From: Caulobacteraceae bacterium UBA5005
GTDB lineage: Bacteria; Pseudomonadota; Alphaproteobacteria; Caulobacterales; Caulobacteraceae
Reading direction: 5' to 3'
DNA length: 29,464 nucleotides
Assembly (NCBI GenBank): GCA_002398405.1
Contig: DGYN01000044.1
Span: 1-29,464 of the forward strand
In this document: positions 16,504 through 23,797 of the stretch, one piece after another
Layout: each line of letters begins with the position of its first letter
How positions within the stretch are numbered: position 1 is the stretch's first letter
Program-made: the position numbers and the translations under genes
Notes under the pieces: model-generated
Database searches by the model: none
Told to the model about the DNA's origin: nothing
Seen by the model: only the letters and a program-made list of their open reading frames with translations

Positions 16504-16701
16504 TTACGCGTACGGCATGTAGGTTTTGATCTTCGTCGCGTCCGGGCCAGACATGGTCTTGGTGCCGCGGTTTTGACGAATGTACTTGCCGTTGTGGCTG
16601 ATGAGACGGTGGCGCTTACCGGCGACCCCCGCTTTAACCAGGCCCGTAGCCGTGATCTTGAAGCGCTTTTTGGCGCCCGACTTGGTCTTCAGTTTCGGCA
16701 T
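16504..16701 (-). CDS. rpmI: 50S ribosomal protein L35
   Basis: The 65-residue basic protein begins MPKLKTKSGAKKRFKITATGLVKAG and has the L35 hallmark HRLISHNGKYIRQNRGTKTMS. It is a small component of the 50S subunit. There is no clear ribosome site just upstream of ATG 16701. It is first in the local rpmI-rplT unit and divergent from the phosphatase-superfamily gene. The 173-bp upstream gap must hold promoters for both directions; a minus-strand GCTAGTCT near 16738 resembles part of a Caulobacter -10, but no convincing -35 was found. Confidence 0.98.
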   Translation of the reverse strand: MPKLKTKSGAKKRFKITATGLVKAGVAGKRHRLISHNGKYIRQNRGTKTMSGPDATKIKTYMPYA

Positions 16702-16874
16702 TTTGCATCGGAGCGTGAGCCCCGTCCTCTAAGACTAGCAACAAGAACCGCCAAGGCATGCCATTGGCCCGGCGGCTCGAAAGAGGGGCGTCCTTAGGCG
16801 AAGACTGTTCGAAATGCAAGACGCCAGAAGGCGTTGCGCGTTGACCCTGCGCCATGGTCAAGCCAGGATCGGTC

Positions 16875-18512
16875 ATGGACCAAACAGCTTCATTCGCCCA
16901 GGAAAAGGGCGCCGGCCCCATCCTGTTCATCGGCCTCGACGCCTTTGACCCCAAGACGGCGCGCGAGCTTGCGGCGGCGGGAGAACTGCCGGCGATCGCC
17001 CGGTTGATGCGCGAGGGCGCCACGGTCGAGACGCGCAATCCGCTCGGCACCTTCGTGGGCAGCATCTGGCCAAGCTTCGCCGCCAACGTGCGGGCCGATC
17101 TGCACGACTTCTACTGCTATGCCGGAATTGAGGTCGAAACCTATTGCTGGCGGCTCTACACCGCGAATTACGAAGGCTATCCGACCTTCTGGAAAAGGAT
17201 CGGCGACGCTGGCCGGAGGGTGCTCGCGATCGACATTCCCCATGCCAAGGCGGCCCCTCTGAACGGCGTCGAACTGGTCGAATGGGCGGCCCACGACCAC
17301 CACCACGGCTTCCACACCTGGCCGCCGGAGCGCGCCGCAAGGCTCAAACGGGAACATCCGATCCACCCGGTGTTCGGCGTGCGCCACGAGGAACACAGCG
17401 ACTTCGCCGGCGACGACCACGCCTTCCGCAAGGGGCACAAGCGCACCGAGGCCGAGGACGAGGCGTTGCTGACCGGACTGCTGGCCGGCGTCGATTTGAA
17501 ACGGCAGGTGGTGGGTGAGCTCCTGGCCGAGGAGCCCTGGGACCTCGCGCTCGCCGTCTATAGCGAAGGGCACGCGACAGGACACGGCCAATGGGCGCTG
17601 CACGACAAGACCCATCCGGAGCACAACGCCGCACTTGTCGCGCGGATGGGCGACCCGATCCTCCAGGTCTATCGCGCCCTCGACGCCGCCGTCGGACAGC
17701 ACATGGATCAAGCGCGGCCGGGGACGACGTTCATGGTCCTGTTGAGCCACGGCATGGGGCCGCACAACGATTCCACCCATCTCATTGAGCCTGCCCTGAT
17801 CGCTCTGGACCGCGCCTACCGCGGCCGATCGCATGTCCAGACCGAGCCGCCCGCCAAGGTCCCCGAGAAATCGCACTGGATTGTCGACGTCCGGCGCGCC
17901 TTTCTCGACAGCCTTCCTGAACCTTTCGCCGGCATTGTCCGTGAGACGAAGGAGCGGCTGGTGGCGGCCCCGAGCCGGGCAAGGCGGATGTTCTTCGACG
18001 AACCCAACAACACCGCGATTGGCGGCGTCCGCATCAATCTCAAGGGCCGTGAGCCGAAGGGCGTCGTCGATCCGGCGGACATGGACGAGGTCTGCCGCCG
18101 GTTACAGGAAGACCTTGTCCAGCTGGTCTGCGCCAAGACCGGCCGCCAGCTGATCACCCGGGTCATCCGTTCCGACTACCGGCAAACGCCCGGTAGCCGG
18201 ATCGCCGACCTGTTTCTTGAGTGGGACAAAAGCGCGATCACCGAGACCGCCTGGTCACCCAAGACCGGCGTTATCAGCGCCCCCTATCGCGGCTGGCGGA
18301 CGGGCGACCACACGCCTGACGGCCTTTTGATCGTTAGCGGGCCGGGCATTGCCCCTGGGCCCAGAACGCCGCCGGTTCAGGTGGAGGATCTCGGCCCCTC
18401 CATCGCTGCCAGGTTTGGGGTGGAGCTCCCGGGTATCGATGGCAAGGTCGTTCCGTGGCTTGCGGCGGAGGCGGGCGTCGGCGCGAGGCCGCACGAACTT
18501 GCGGACCTTTGA
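16875..18512 (+). CDS. Alkaline phosphatase superfamily phosphodiesterase/nucleotide pyrophosphatase-like protein
   Basis: The 545-residue protein fits the type I phosphodiesterase/nucleotide pyrophosphatase branch of the alkaline phosphatase superfamily. Candidate metal and catalytic positions are Asp in FIGLDAFDP (about residue 24), a nucleophile Ser/Thr in the GSIWPSF segment (about 62), EGHATGHGQW (about 234), SHGMGPHND (about 295) and GDHTPDG (about 478). Its C-terminus (APGPRTPPVQVEDLGPSIAARFGVELPGIDGKVV) is the usual superfamily ending. No signal peptide or membrane segment is seen, so it is probably cytoplasmic. ATG 16875 has AGGA about 9 bases upstream and is preferred over ATG 16854. 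Relatives often occur beside glycosyltransferases, as here, but the substrate is unknown. It overlaps the convergent gene by 258 bases. Confidence 0.85.
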   Translation: MDQTASFAQEKGAGPILFIGLDAFDPKTARELAAAGELPAIARLMREGATVETRNPLGTFVGSIWPSFAANVRADLHDFYCYAGIEVETYCWRLYTANYEGYPTFWKRIGDAGRRVLAIDIPHAKAAPLNGVELVEWAAHDHHHGFHTWPPERAARLKREHPIHPVFGVRHEEHSDFAGDDHAFRKGHKRTEAEDEALLTGLLAGVDLKRQVVGELLAEEPWDLALAVYSEGHATGHGQWALHDKTHPEHNAALVARMGDPILQVYRALDAAVGQHMDQARPGTTFMVLLSHGMGPHNDSTHLIEPALIALDRAYRGRSHVQTEPPAKVPEKSHWIVDVRRAFLDSLPEPFAGIVRETKERLVAAPSRARRMFFDEPNNTAIGGVRINLKGREPKGVVDPADMDEVCRRLQEDLVQLVCAKTGRQLITRVIRSDYRQTPGSRIADLFLEWDKSAITETAWSPKTGVISAPYRGWRTGDHTPDGLLIVSGPGIAPGPRTPPVQVEDLGPSIAARFGVELPGIDGKVVPWLAAEAGVGARPHELADL

Positions 18513-19247
18513 CCAGGCCAGGACGGTCAGGCCCGTGGTGAGAGCCCGGGCCAACATTGGCCAGCCGCCGGACCTGAACGCGTGGGCGATATCCAGGCCG
18601 ATGCCGGTGGCCAGGCCCAGCGAGGTGTTCGGCTCGGCCGTCGACTGGTCGGCATGCAGCCGATAGCAGATGCCGACTGTATCGAGCCGTTCGAACTTGA
18701 AGCCCCTGGCCAGCGCCGCGAGCCAGAGGTGGCGATCCTCGGCGAACTCGACATTGCCGTAGCCGCCGAGCGCCACCAGAGCTTCGCGGCGGATCATGAC
18801 GGTAGGGTGTATCGGCTGAAAATCGAGGGTTGGAAAGTTGCTCGCCTTGCGGTTCTTGACCTGAACCGGGCCCCCGTCGGCGTCAATGAAAAGGGCGCGG
18901 GTGAACAGGAAGTCGGGATCGCCTTCCGCCATACGCTTGACCTGGGCCTTGAACCGGCCGGGCAGGCAGATGTCGTCGGAATCCATGCGCGCCACATAGG
19001 CGCCCCTGGAAAGTTCCAGCCCCCTGTTCAGGGCGTGGCTGAGGGAGGGAAGCTCGGTCTCTACCACCCGGCGCCGATTCAGGAGGCCATGACGGCCGAA
19101 ACGGGCGCTGATCGCGGCGCGATGGGGACCGTTGGCGATGATGATCAGTTCGGCGTCGTCGCCGGCCATGGCGGCCTCGACGCTATCGACGGCCTCGGCG
19201 AGAAAGCCGTCGAGGCGGTGCGCGGGAAGCAATACGGAATACAGCAT
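18255..19247 (-). CDS. Family 2 glycosyltransferase
   Basis: The 330-residue protein is a GT-A fold glycosyltransferase: N-terminal SVLLPAHRLDGFLAEAVDSV, nucleotide-sugar site ELIIIANGP, the DxD-like metal motif ARMDSDDICLPGR, then HPTVMIRREALVALGGY and FAEDRHLWLAAL. It has no N-terminal membrane segment. ATG 19247 opens at the conserved beta strand; an upstream GTG at 19277 would add ten residues. The last 85 codons (18255-18512) lie antisense to the phosphodiesterase gene and encode an Arg/Pro/Gly-rich, non-family-like tail. The true domain ends near WSKVRKFV, so the stop may have been lost and the frame extended into the neighbour. The sugar and acceptor are unknown; surface polysaccharide is likely. 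Confidence 0.85.
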   Translation of the reverse strand: MLYSVLLPAHRLDGFLAEAVDSVEAAMAGDDAELIIIANGPHRAAISARFGRHGLLNRRRVVETELPSLSHALNRGLELSRGAYVARMDSDDICLPGRFKAQVKRMAEGDPDFLFTRALFIDADGGPVQVKNRKASNFPTLDFQPIHPTVMIRREALVALGGYGNVEFAEDRHLWLAALARGFKFERLDTVGICYRLHADQSTAEPNTSLGLATGIGLDIAHAFRSGGWPMLARALTTGLTVLAWSKVRKFVRPRADARLRRKPRNDLAIDTRELHPKPGSDGGAEILHLNRRRSGPRGNARPANDQKAVRRVVARPPAAIGGADNAGLG

Positions 19248-19292
19248 ACGCCAAACGCCCTTTTTAACGGCGCGCACCGAACACTGCTAAGC

Positions 19293-19305
19293 TTGACCAT
19301 GTCAA
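19293..19305. promoter_or_regulatory. Palindrome TTGAC-N3-GTCAA upstream of the glycosyltransferase gene
   Basis: TTGACCATGTCAA is a perfect inverted repeat 46 bases upstream of the glycosyltransferase ATG, in a 166-bp divergent intergenic region. On the minus strand it also supplies a perfect TTGACA -35, but no good -10 follows at normal spacing. An operator is possible. Confidence 0.3.
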
Positions 19306-19413
19306 TCTTTCATACGGTAAACGGGGAAACGTCGCGGAGCCCGCGCAAGGATGGCGCAACGGTCGCGGACCGCCGTTGACCAGGATCAGGTTCGGGCGCC
19401 AGGCTCTCCGCCG

Positions 19414-20193
19414 ATGTTCGGCTGGTTCAAGAAATCGCCTGCCCGGCAAGAACCCGTACGCTGCGAGATTTGCGGCGCGGGTCATGTGGTGCGGCTCGAT
19501 TGGGGAGGCGGCGCATTCGACGCCGAGGAGGATCGGGCGCGGACCGCGGCGCTCGATCATCGCGAGGATTTGGGGCGGGGCTCGTTGTTCGCCTGCCGGA
19601 TCTGCCAGGAGCCCTGGTGGGTTGATGCCCAACGGACCGCGGCCCACCATGTGACGGCCGGCAAATTGGCGTTGCTGCGGGCCTGGAGCGAGGCGGACCT
19701 TTCCCTGTCTCCGGCGGCGCTTACCCTGCTGAAGAAGATCGGGCCGACCCCGCCGCACCAGTACGCCGTCGACAACGGCGATCAGCAATTTCCCTGCGCC
19801 ATCATTACCCGTTCGGGCGAGCGGTTCGACCACGCGGTGCTGTCTCTGCAAGCCGATCCGCCGCTCGACTCTCACCGGCCGGTCCGCCTGGCCGGCGAGA
19901 TCGCCGAGGTGCTTGAGAGCCCGGACGCCCTGCCGCTGGCCGTGCGCAAGGCCAGCGCCAGGTCACACGAGCTGGCCATGGGCTATGCTCCGACCCTGAT
20001 CGACATGCCGGACGGGGAGAGCTTCCTGCTCAACGGGACGCAGAACTTCCTGGTCAAACGCGGCCGCCGCGCCGGCGAGGCGAAGGTGTCGAAGAGCCTT
20101 GTCTCGCGGGAGTCGCGCGGCGAGGTGGTCAACGCGCCGGACGACGAGGTGCTGTTTGTGGCCGCTCCGCCTATTTCGGCGCGAGGATCATGA
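19414..20193 (+). CDS. Hypothetical protein with two CxxC pairs (zinc-ribbon-like N-terminus)
   Basis: From ATG 19414 (MFGWFKKS) the protein has 259 residues. Cys17-x2-Cys20 (CEICGAGH) and Cys61-x2-Cys64 (CRICQEPWW) could together bind one zinc ion. The remainder has a mixed alpha/beta composition, with HQYAVDNGDQQFPCAIITRSGERFDHAVL and a C-terminal stretch YAPTLIDMPDGESFLLNGTQNFLVKRG. There is no signal peptide or membrane segment. I do not recognise the family. The ribosome site is poor; an upstream ATG at 19351 would add 21 residues that do not look conserved. The 3' end overlaps convergent infC by 23 bases. The coding character (GC-rich third positions, coherent composition) supports a real gene. 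Confidence 0.75.
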   Translation: MFGWFKKSPARQEPVRCEICGAGHVVRLDWGGGAFDAEEDRARTAALDHREDLGRGSLFACRICQEPWWVDAQRTAAHHVTAGKLALLRAWSEADLSLSPAALTLLKKIGPTPPHQYAVDNGDQQFPCAIITRSGERFDHAVLSLQADPPLDSHRPVRLAGEIAEVLESPDALPLAVRKASARSHELAMGYAPTLIDMPDGESFLLNGTQNFLVKRGRRAGEAKVSKSLVSRESRGEVVNAPDDEVLFVAAPPISARGS

Positions 20194-20704
20194 TCATCTG
20201 GCGCCCCTCCATGCGGGGCTCGTACTCGACCTTTGCGATGGTCTCGAAGTCTTCCTTGACCTTCATCAGGAGCTTCATGCCCAGTTCCGGGTGAGCCATC
20301 TCGCGGCCGCGGAAACGCATGGTCACCTTGACCTTGTCGCCCTCGTCGAAGAAGCGGTTCATGGCCTTGGCCTTCACATCGTAGTCGTGGACGTCGATGT
20401 TGGGACGCAGCTTGATTTCCTTAAGCTCGACCACCTTCTGCTTCTTGCGGGCGGCGGCCTTCTTCTTCTGCTCCTCGAAGCGGAATTTGCCGTAGTCGAG
20501 GATCTTGCAGACCGGCGGATCGGCCGTGGGCACGATCTCGACAAGGTCGAGGCCGGCCTCTTCGGCGGCCTCGAGCGCCGCGGAGGTGGGCATCACCCCC
20601 TGCTTTTCGCCATTCTGATCGATGAGAAGCACCCGAGGAACCCGGATGTCTTCGTTCATACGTGGGCCATCCTTGACGGGCGGCGTGTTGTTCGGACGGC
20701 GAAT
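20171..20704 (-). CDS. infC: Translation initiation factor IF-3, probable AUU start
   Basis: IF-3 binds the 30S subunit, blocks subunit joining and checks the start codon. The N-domain (RVPRVLLIDQNGEKQGVMPTSAALEAAEEAGLDLVEI), the linker Lys/Arg helix (KFRFEEQKKKAAARKKQ) and the C-domain (IKLRPNIDVHDYDVKAKAMNRFFDEGDKVKVTMRFRGREMAH) are all present. I place the start at ATT 20704, 177 residues, because GGAGAG sits 8 bases upstream and the protein then begins (f)M-RRPNNTPPVKDGPR, as alphaproteobacterial IF-3 usually does. The only longer ATG (20734) has no ribosome site and adds ten residues. AUU is the classic infC start used for autoregulation in E. coli. It is separated from rpmI-rplT. Confidence 0.95.
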   Translation of the reverse strand: MRRPNNTPPVKDGPRMNEDIRVPRVLLIDQNGEKQGVMPTSAALEAAEEAGLDLVEIVPTADPPVCKILDYGKFRFEEQKKKAAARKKQKVVELKEIKLRPNIDVHDYDVKAKAMNRFFDEGDKVKVTMRFRGREMAHPELGMKLLMKVKEDFETIAKVEYEPRMEGRQMIMILAPK

Positions 20705-20757
20705 AGGCGTCTCTCTCCGGCTCTGTTGGTCCATGCGCGCAAAAATGGCGCGTCGCG

Positions 20758-20786
20758 TATATGACCAAGCCTAAGGCGGCGATCAA
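20758..20786 (-). promoter_or_regulatory. Possible infC promoter
   Basis: On the minus strand TTGATC (20786-20781), a 17-base spacer and CATATA (20763-20758) form a moderate promoter. RNA would start near 20750, some 46 bases before the AUU start and only about 16 bases before the ATG at 20734. The match is imperfect. Confidence 0.3.
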
Positions 20787-20821
20787 GCGCGGCGCGGCCA
20801 CAATACACGAAAGAAAGGCCC

Positions 20822-21568
20822 ATGACCGAAGAGAGCGGCGTTTTAGTGGCCGATGGCGCCAATTTGGCCTGGCGGCGGACCCCCGGCGCCGGGCCGACGG
20901 TGGTGTGGCTGGGCGGCTTTCGCTCCGACATGATGGGCGGCAAGGCCCAGGCTTTGGCGGATTGGGCGGCCCGGACCGGGCGAAGCTTCCTTCGCTTCGA
21001 CTATTTCGGCCATGGAGAGAGCGGCGGCGATTTCCGCGCCGGGACCATCACCCGCTGGCGCGAGGACGCGCTTTCCATGATCGATACGATGACGCAGGGC
21101 CCGTTGATCCTGGTGGGATCGTCGATGGGCGGCTGGATCGCGTGTCTCGCGGCGTTGTCGCGGGCCGAGCGGGTGGCCGGGATGGTGCTGATCGCCCCAG
21201 CGCCGGATTTCACCGAGAAGCTGTTGAAGCCGACGTTGCCGGCAGAGGCGCTGACGGCGCTCGCCGCGACGGGGGAATGGCTCGCTCCCAGCACCTACGA
21301 CGATCCCCTGCCGATCACGAGGGTTCTTCTGGAAGACGGCGCCCGCTGGTCGATCCTGGACGCTCCGGTGGGGATCAAGGCGCCGGTGCGCATCCTGCAG
21401 GGCGGCGATGACCCCGACGTCCCCTGGGCGCACGCCTTGCACCTGGCCATGGCCATCGAGACCAAGGATGTGGTGTTCAGCCTGATCCGCGATGGCGATC
21501 ATAGGCTGTCGAGGCCGCAGGACTTGGAGCGGCTGCTGGATGCGGTGGAGGAGGTGGGGACTGTTTGA
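20822..21568 (+). CDS. Alpha/beta hydrolase, ABHD10-like esterase/thioesterase
   Basis: The 248-residue cytoplasmic hydrolase shows the nucleophile elbow GSSMGG (Ser101), a likely acid Asp197 in GGDDPDVPW and His227 in DGDHRLSRP. The N-terminal region (VVWLGGFRSDMMGGKA, FLRFDYFGHGESGGDFRAGTITRWREDAL) closely resembles mammalian ABHD10, a mitochondrial depalmitoylase and acyl-glucuronide esterase, and its alphaproteobacterial relatives. The start has GAAAGG just upstream. It is divergent from infC. The last three codons and the stop (GTV-stop) fall inside a palindromic repeat shared with the convergent gene. The family is clear; the substrate is not. Confidence 0.9.
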   Translation: MTEESGVLVADGANLAWRRTPGAGPTVVWLGGFRSDMMGGKAQALADWAARTGRSFLRFDYFGHGESGGDFRAGTITRWREDALSMIDTMTQGPLILVGSSMGGWIACLAALSRAERVAGMVLIAPAPDFTEKLLKPTLPAEALTALAATGEWLAPSTYDDPLPITRVLLEDGARWSILDAPVGIKAPVRILQGGDDPDVPWAHALHLAMAIETKDVVFSLIRDGDHRLSRPQDLERLLDAVEEVGTV

Positions 21569-21646
21569 AATCCGCGAGGATTTCTAACTGTTCCCGACGC
21601 GTTTGCAGGGGTGTCGGGGACAGTTTGACGCTGTCAAACAGTCCCC
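21556..21646. repeat. 91-bp palindromic repeat overlapping the ends of two convergent genes
   Basis: GGGGACTGTTTGA (21556-21568) and its exact complement TCAAACAGTCCCC (21634-21646) bound the element. Inside are hairpins GAAATCC-GCGA-GGATTTC (21567-21584), AACTGTTCCCGAC paired with GTCGGGGACAGTT (one mismatch, about 21586-21627) and GTTTGAC/GTCAAAC near the right end. The left arm contains the stop of the hydrolase gene and the right arm the stop of the SDR gene. It probably also terminates transcription from both sides. Confidence 0.7.
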
Positions 21647-22479
21647 AGGATCGCCTCCAGGCCCACCCGATAGTTCGGATACACCGGCCTCCAACCCAAC
21701 TCCGCCTTGGCGAGCGCGTTCGAGACGCGCTTGTTCTCCGCGTAGAAGCGGCGGGCGGCCTGGCTGAGGTCGGTGGTGAGGGGCGGGGGCTCCATACCGA
21801 GAAGATGGGCGGCGAAGGCGACGACCGCTTCGCCCGGCGCGGGCTCATCGTCGACGATGTTGTAGATCGCCGCCGCCCGGGGCTTCTCCATAGACAGCAG
21901 AAGCGCGCTGACGATGTCGTCGCGGTGGATGCGCGAGAAGACGTGGCCGTCCTTGGCGATGCGCTTGGCCGTCCCGTCACGCATCCGGTCCAGGGCCGAT
22001 CGGCCGGGGCCATAGATCCCCGGGAGGCGGAAGGTGGTGACGGTGAGGCCCATGCCGCGGCCGGTCTGGCGCCAGTCGCGCTCGGCGGCGGCGCGGCGGC
22101 CGCCCTCGACGGATTGGGCGGCGAGGTGGCTTTTCTCATCGACCCAGCCGCCCTCGCGGTCGCCGTAGACCCCGGTGGTGGAGAGATAGCCGATCCAGTC
22201 GGGGAAGGCGTTGGCGCGGGCGATGGCGGGGGCCAGGGCCGCAAGGCCCGGGCAGCCGGCCGATCCGGGCGGGGCGGTGATGAGGATGGCGTCCACCCCG
22301 AGCACAGCGGCGGCCAGGGCTTTCGGGTCCCCCGGATCGACGGCGGAGAGACCGATCGCTTGCGCGGATTTGGTCTGTTCGGGCGAGCGGGCGGTCGCCG
22401 TGACCGACCAGCCCCGTTCGGTGAGGGCGCGGGCGAAAGCCTCGCCAACATAACCTAGGCCAAAGACGAGGGCCCTCAT
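21634..22479 (-). CDS. SDR-family NAD(P)-dependent epimerase/dehydratase-like protein
   Basis: The 281-residue protein is an atypical extended SDR: N-terminal nucleotide motif FGLGYVGEAFA (residues 6-16), TARS after strand 2, STTGVYGDREGGWVDE (about 107-122), RLPGIYGPGRSALD, and C-terminal RRFYAENKRVSNALAKAELGWRPVYPNY. It resembles the YeeZ/sugar epimerase-like group in which the usual YxxxK is not obvious. The start at 22479 is the conserved MRALVFG; it lies 16 bases after the sqdB stop, so it is probably the third gene of a galU-sqdB-SDR unit. The stop lies inside a palindromic repeat. Role unknown; a nucleotide-sugar or carbohydrate substrate is suggested by position only. Confidence 0.85.
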   Translation of the reverse strand: MRALVFGLGYVGEAFARALTERGWSVTATARSPEQTKSAQAIGLSAVDPGDPKALAAAVLGVDAILITAPPGSAGCPGLAALAPAIARANAFPDWIGYLSTTGVYGDREGGWVDEKSHLAAQSVEGGRRAAAERDWRQTGRGMGLTVTTFRLPGIYGPGRSALDRMRDGTAKRIAKDGHVFSRIHRDDIVSALLLSMEKPRAAAIYNIVDDEPAPGEAVVAFAAHLLGMEPPPLTTDLSQAARRFYAENKRVSNALAKAELGWRPVYPNYRVGLEAILGTV

Positions 22480-22495
22480 GCGAAGGCCACCGGTT

Positions 22496-23713
22496 CTACT
22501 CCGCCGGCATGCGGCGGGCCGGCGTGATGGGCGCGAGCGTCGCGGCCAGACGCTCCGAGTTCCAGGCCGAGACGCAGGGCACCTTCTCGAGATCGGCGCG
22601 GCTCGCATAGGCGCGGGCGACCTCGGTGATGTCCGCGCAGAGGCCATCCTGCAGGGTGATCGGGTCAAGACCCAGGCCCAGGAGGCGGCGGTTTTCCACG
22701 AAAAGCTCGTTCTCGTCGGCCTCGGCGCGGGGGTTGGCGACGAAGGCGATCTCCGCGCCCGTCAGGCCTGAGACCATTTCGGCCAGGTCGCGCACCCGGT
22801 GGGTCTCGGTCATCTGGTTCATGATCTTGACCCGCTCGCCGCGCTTGGGCGGGTTTTCCAGCGCCAGGCGGACGCAGCGAACCGTGTCCTGGATATTGAT
22901 GAAGGCCCGCGTCTGGCCGCCGGTGCCGTGGACGGTCAAGGGGTGGCCCAGCTGCGACTGGATGAGGAAGCGGTTCAGGACCGTGCCGTAGTCGCCGTCA
23001 TAGTCGAAACGGTTGATCAGGGCCGGATCGAGGCGGGTCTCCTCGGTCTGGCAGCCCCAGACGATGCCCTGGTGCAGGTCGGTGATCCTAAGCGCGTCGT
23101 TCTTGGCGTAGAACTGGAACAGCAGGGCGTCCTGGGTCTTGGTCATGTGATAGATCGACCCCGGATTAGCCGGATAGAGGATCTCCTGGTCGATAAGGCC
23201 CCGCGGTGTTTCGACCTTTACCGTCAGGTAGCCTTCGGGGATCGCCATGCCGGCGGTGCCGTAGCCGTAGACCCCCATGGTCCCCAGGTGGACGATATGG
23301 ATGTCCATGCCGCTGTCCACCACCGCCGCCAGCAGGTCGTTGGTGGCGTTGATGTTGTTGTTCACCGTGTAGCGCTTGTGCTGCGCCGACTTCATCGAAT
23401 AGGGCGCGGCCCGCTGTTCGGCGAAGTGGACGACGGCGGTGGGCTTCCACTCCTTCAGGAGGGCCGTGAAGGCCGCGTAATCCTGGCCCATGGTCAGCTT
23501 GTGAAAGGCGATGTCACGGCCGGTGACGGCCTTCCAGGTGGCGATCCGGGTCTCGATCGGGGTGATGGGGGTCAAGGACTGGACGCCCAGTTCCTCATCA
23601 ATTTCGCGCCGGGACAGGTTGTCGACGATGGCCACCTCGTGGCCTTCGGCCGACAGATGCAGGGCCGTGGGCCACCCGCAGAAGCCGTCCCCACCGAGAA
23701 CGAGAACCCTCAT
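22496..23713 (-). CDS. sqdB: UDP-sulfoquinovose synthase (sulfolipid biosynthesis)
   Basis: The 405-residue SDR enzyme matches SQD1/SqdB, which converts UDP-glucose and sulfite to UDP-sulfoquinovose for the lipid SQDG. Diagnostic segments are VLVLGGDGFCGWPTALHLS (NAD site, residues 3-21), EQRAAPYSM, NNNINATNDLLAAV, HLGTMGVYGYG, the catalytic SIYHMTK (Tyr-x3-Lys), DLHQGIVWGCQTEET, RFDYDGDYGTVLNRF and GGQTRAFINIQDTVRC. GAGGAG lies 4-9 bases before ATG 23713, which fixes the start. It follows galU by 84 bases, so its substrate supply is encoded next door. The sulfoquinovosyltransferase (SqdX or SqdD type) is not seen in the window. Confidence 0.93.
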   Translation of the reverse strand: MRVLVLGGDGFCGWPTALHLSAEGHEVAIVDNLSRREIDEELGVQSLTPITPIETRIATWKAVTGRDIAFHKLTMGQDYAAFTALLKEWKPTAVVHFAEQRAAPYSMKSAQHKRYTVNNNINATNDLLAAVVDSGMDIHIVHLGTMGVYGYGTAGMAIPEGYLTVKVETPRGLIDQEILYPANPGSIYHMTKTQDALLFQFYAKNDALRITDLHQGIVWGCQTEETRLDPALINRFDYDGDYGTVLNRFLIQSQLGHPLTVHGTGGQTRAFINIQDTVRCVRLALENPPKRGERVKIMNQMTETHRVRDLAEMVSGLTGAEIAFVANPRAEADENELFVENRRLLGLGLDPITLQDGLCADITEVARAYASRADLEKVPCVSAWNSERLAATLAPITPARRMPAE

Positions 23714-23797
23714 GCTGCTCCTCTTTCTCTGCAGCGGGACAAGCCCGCCTTCAAAAACCTTACCGCCCTGCTTGCCGCAGGACAACGCATGGCGGGC

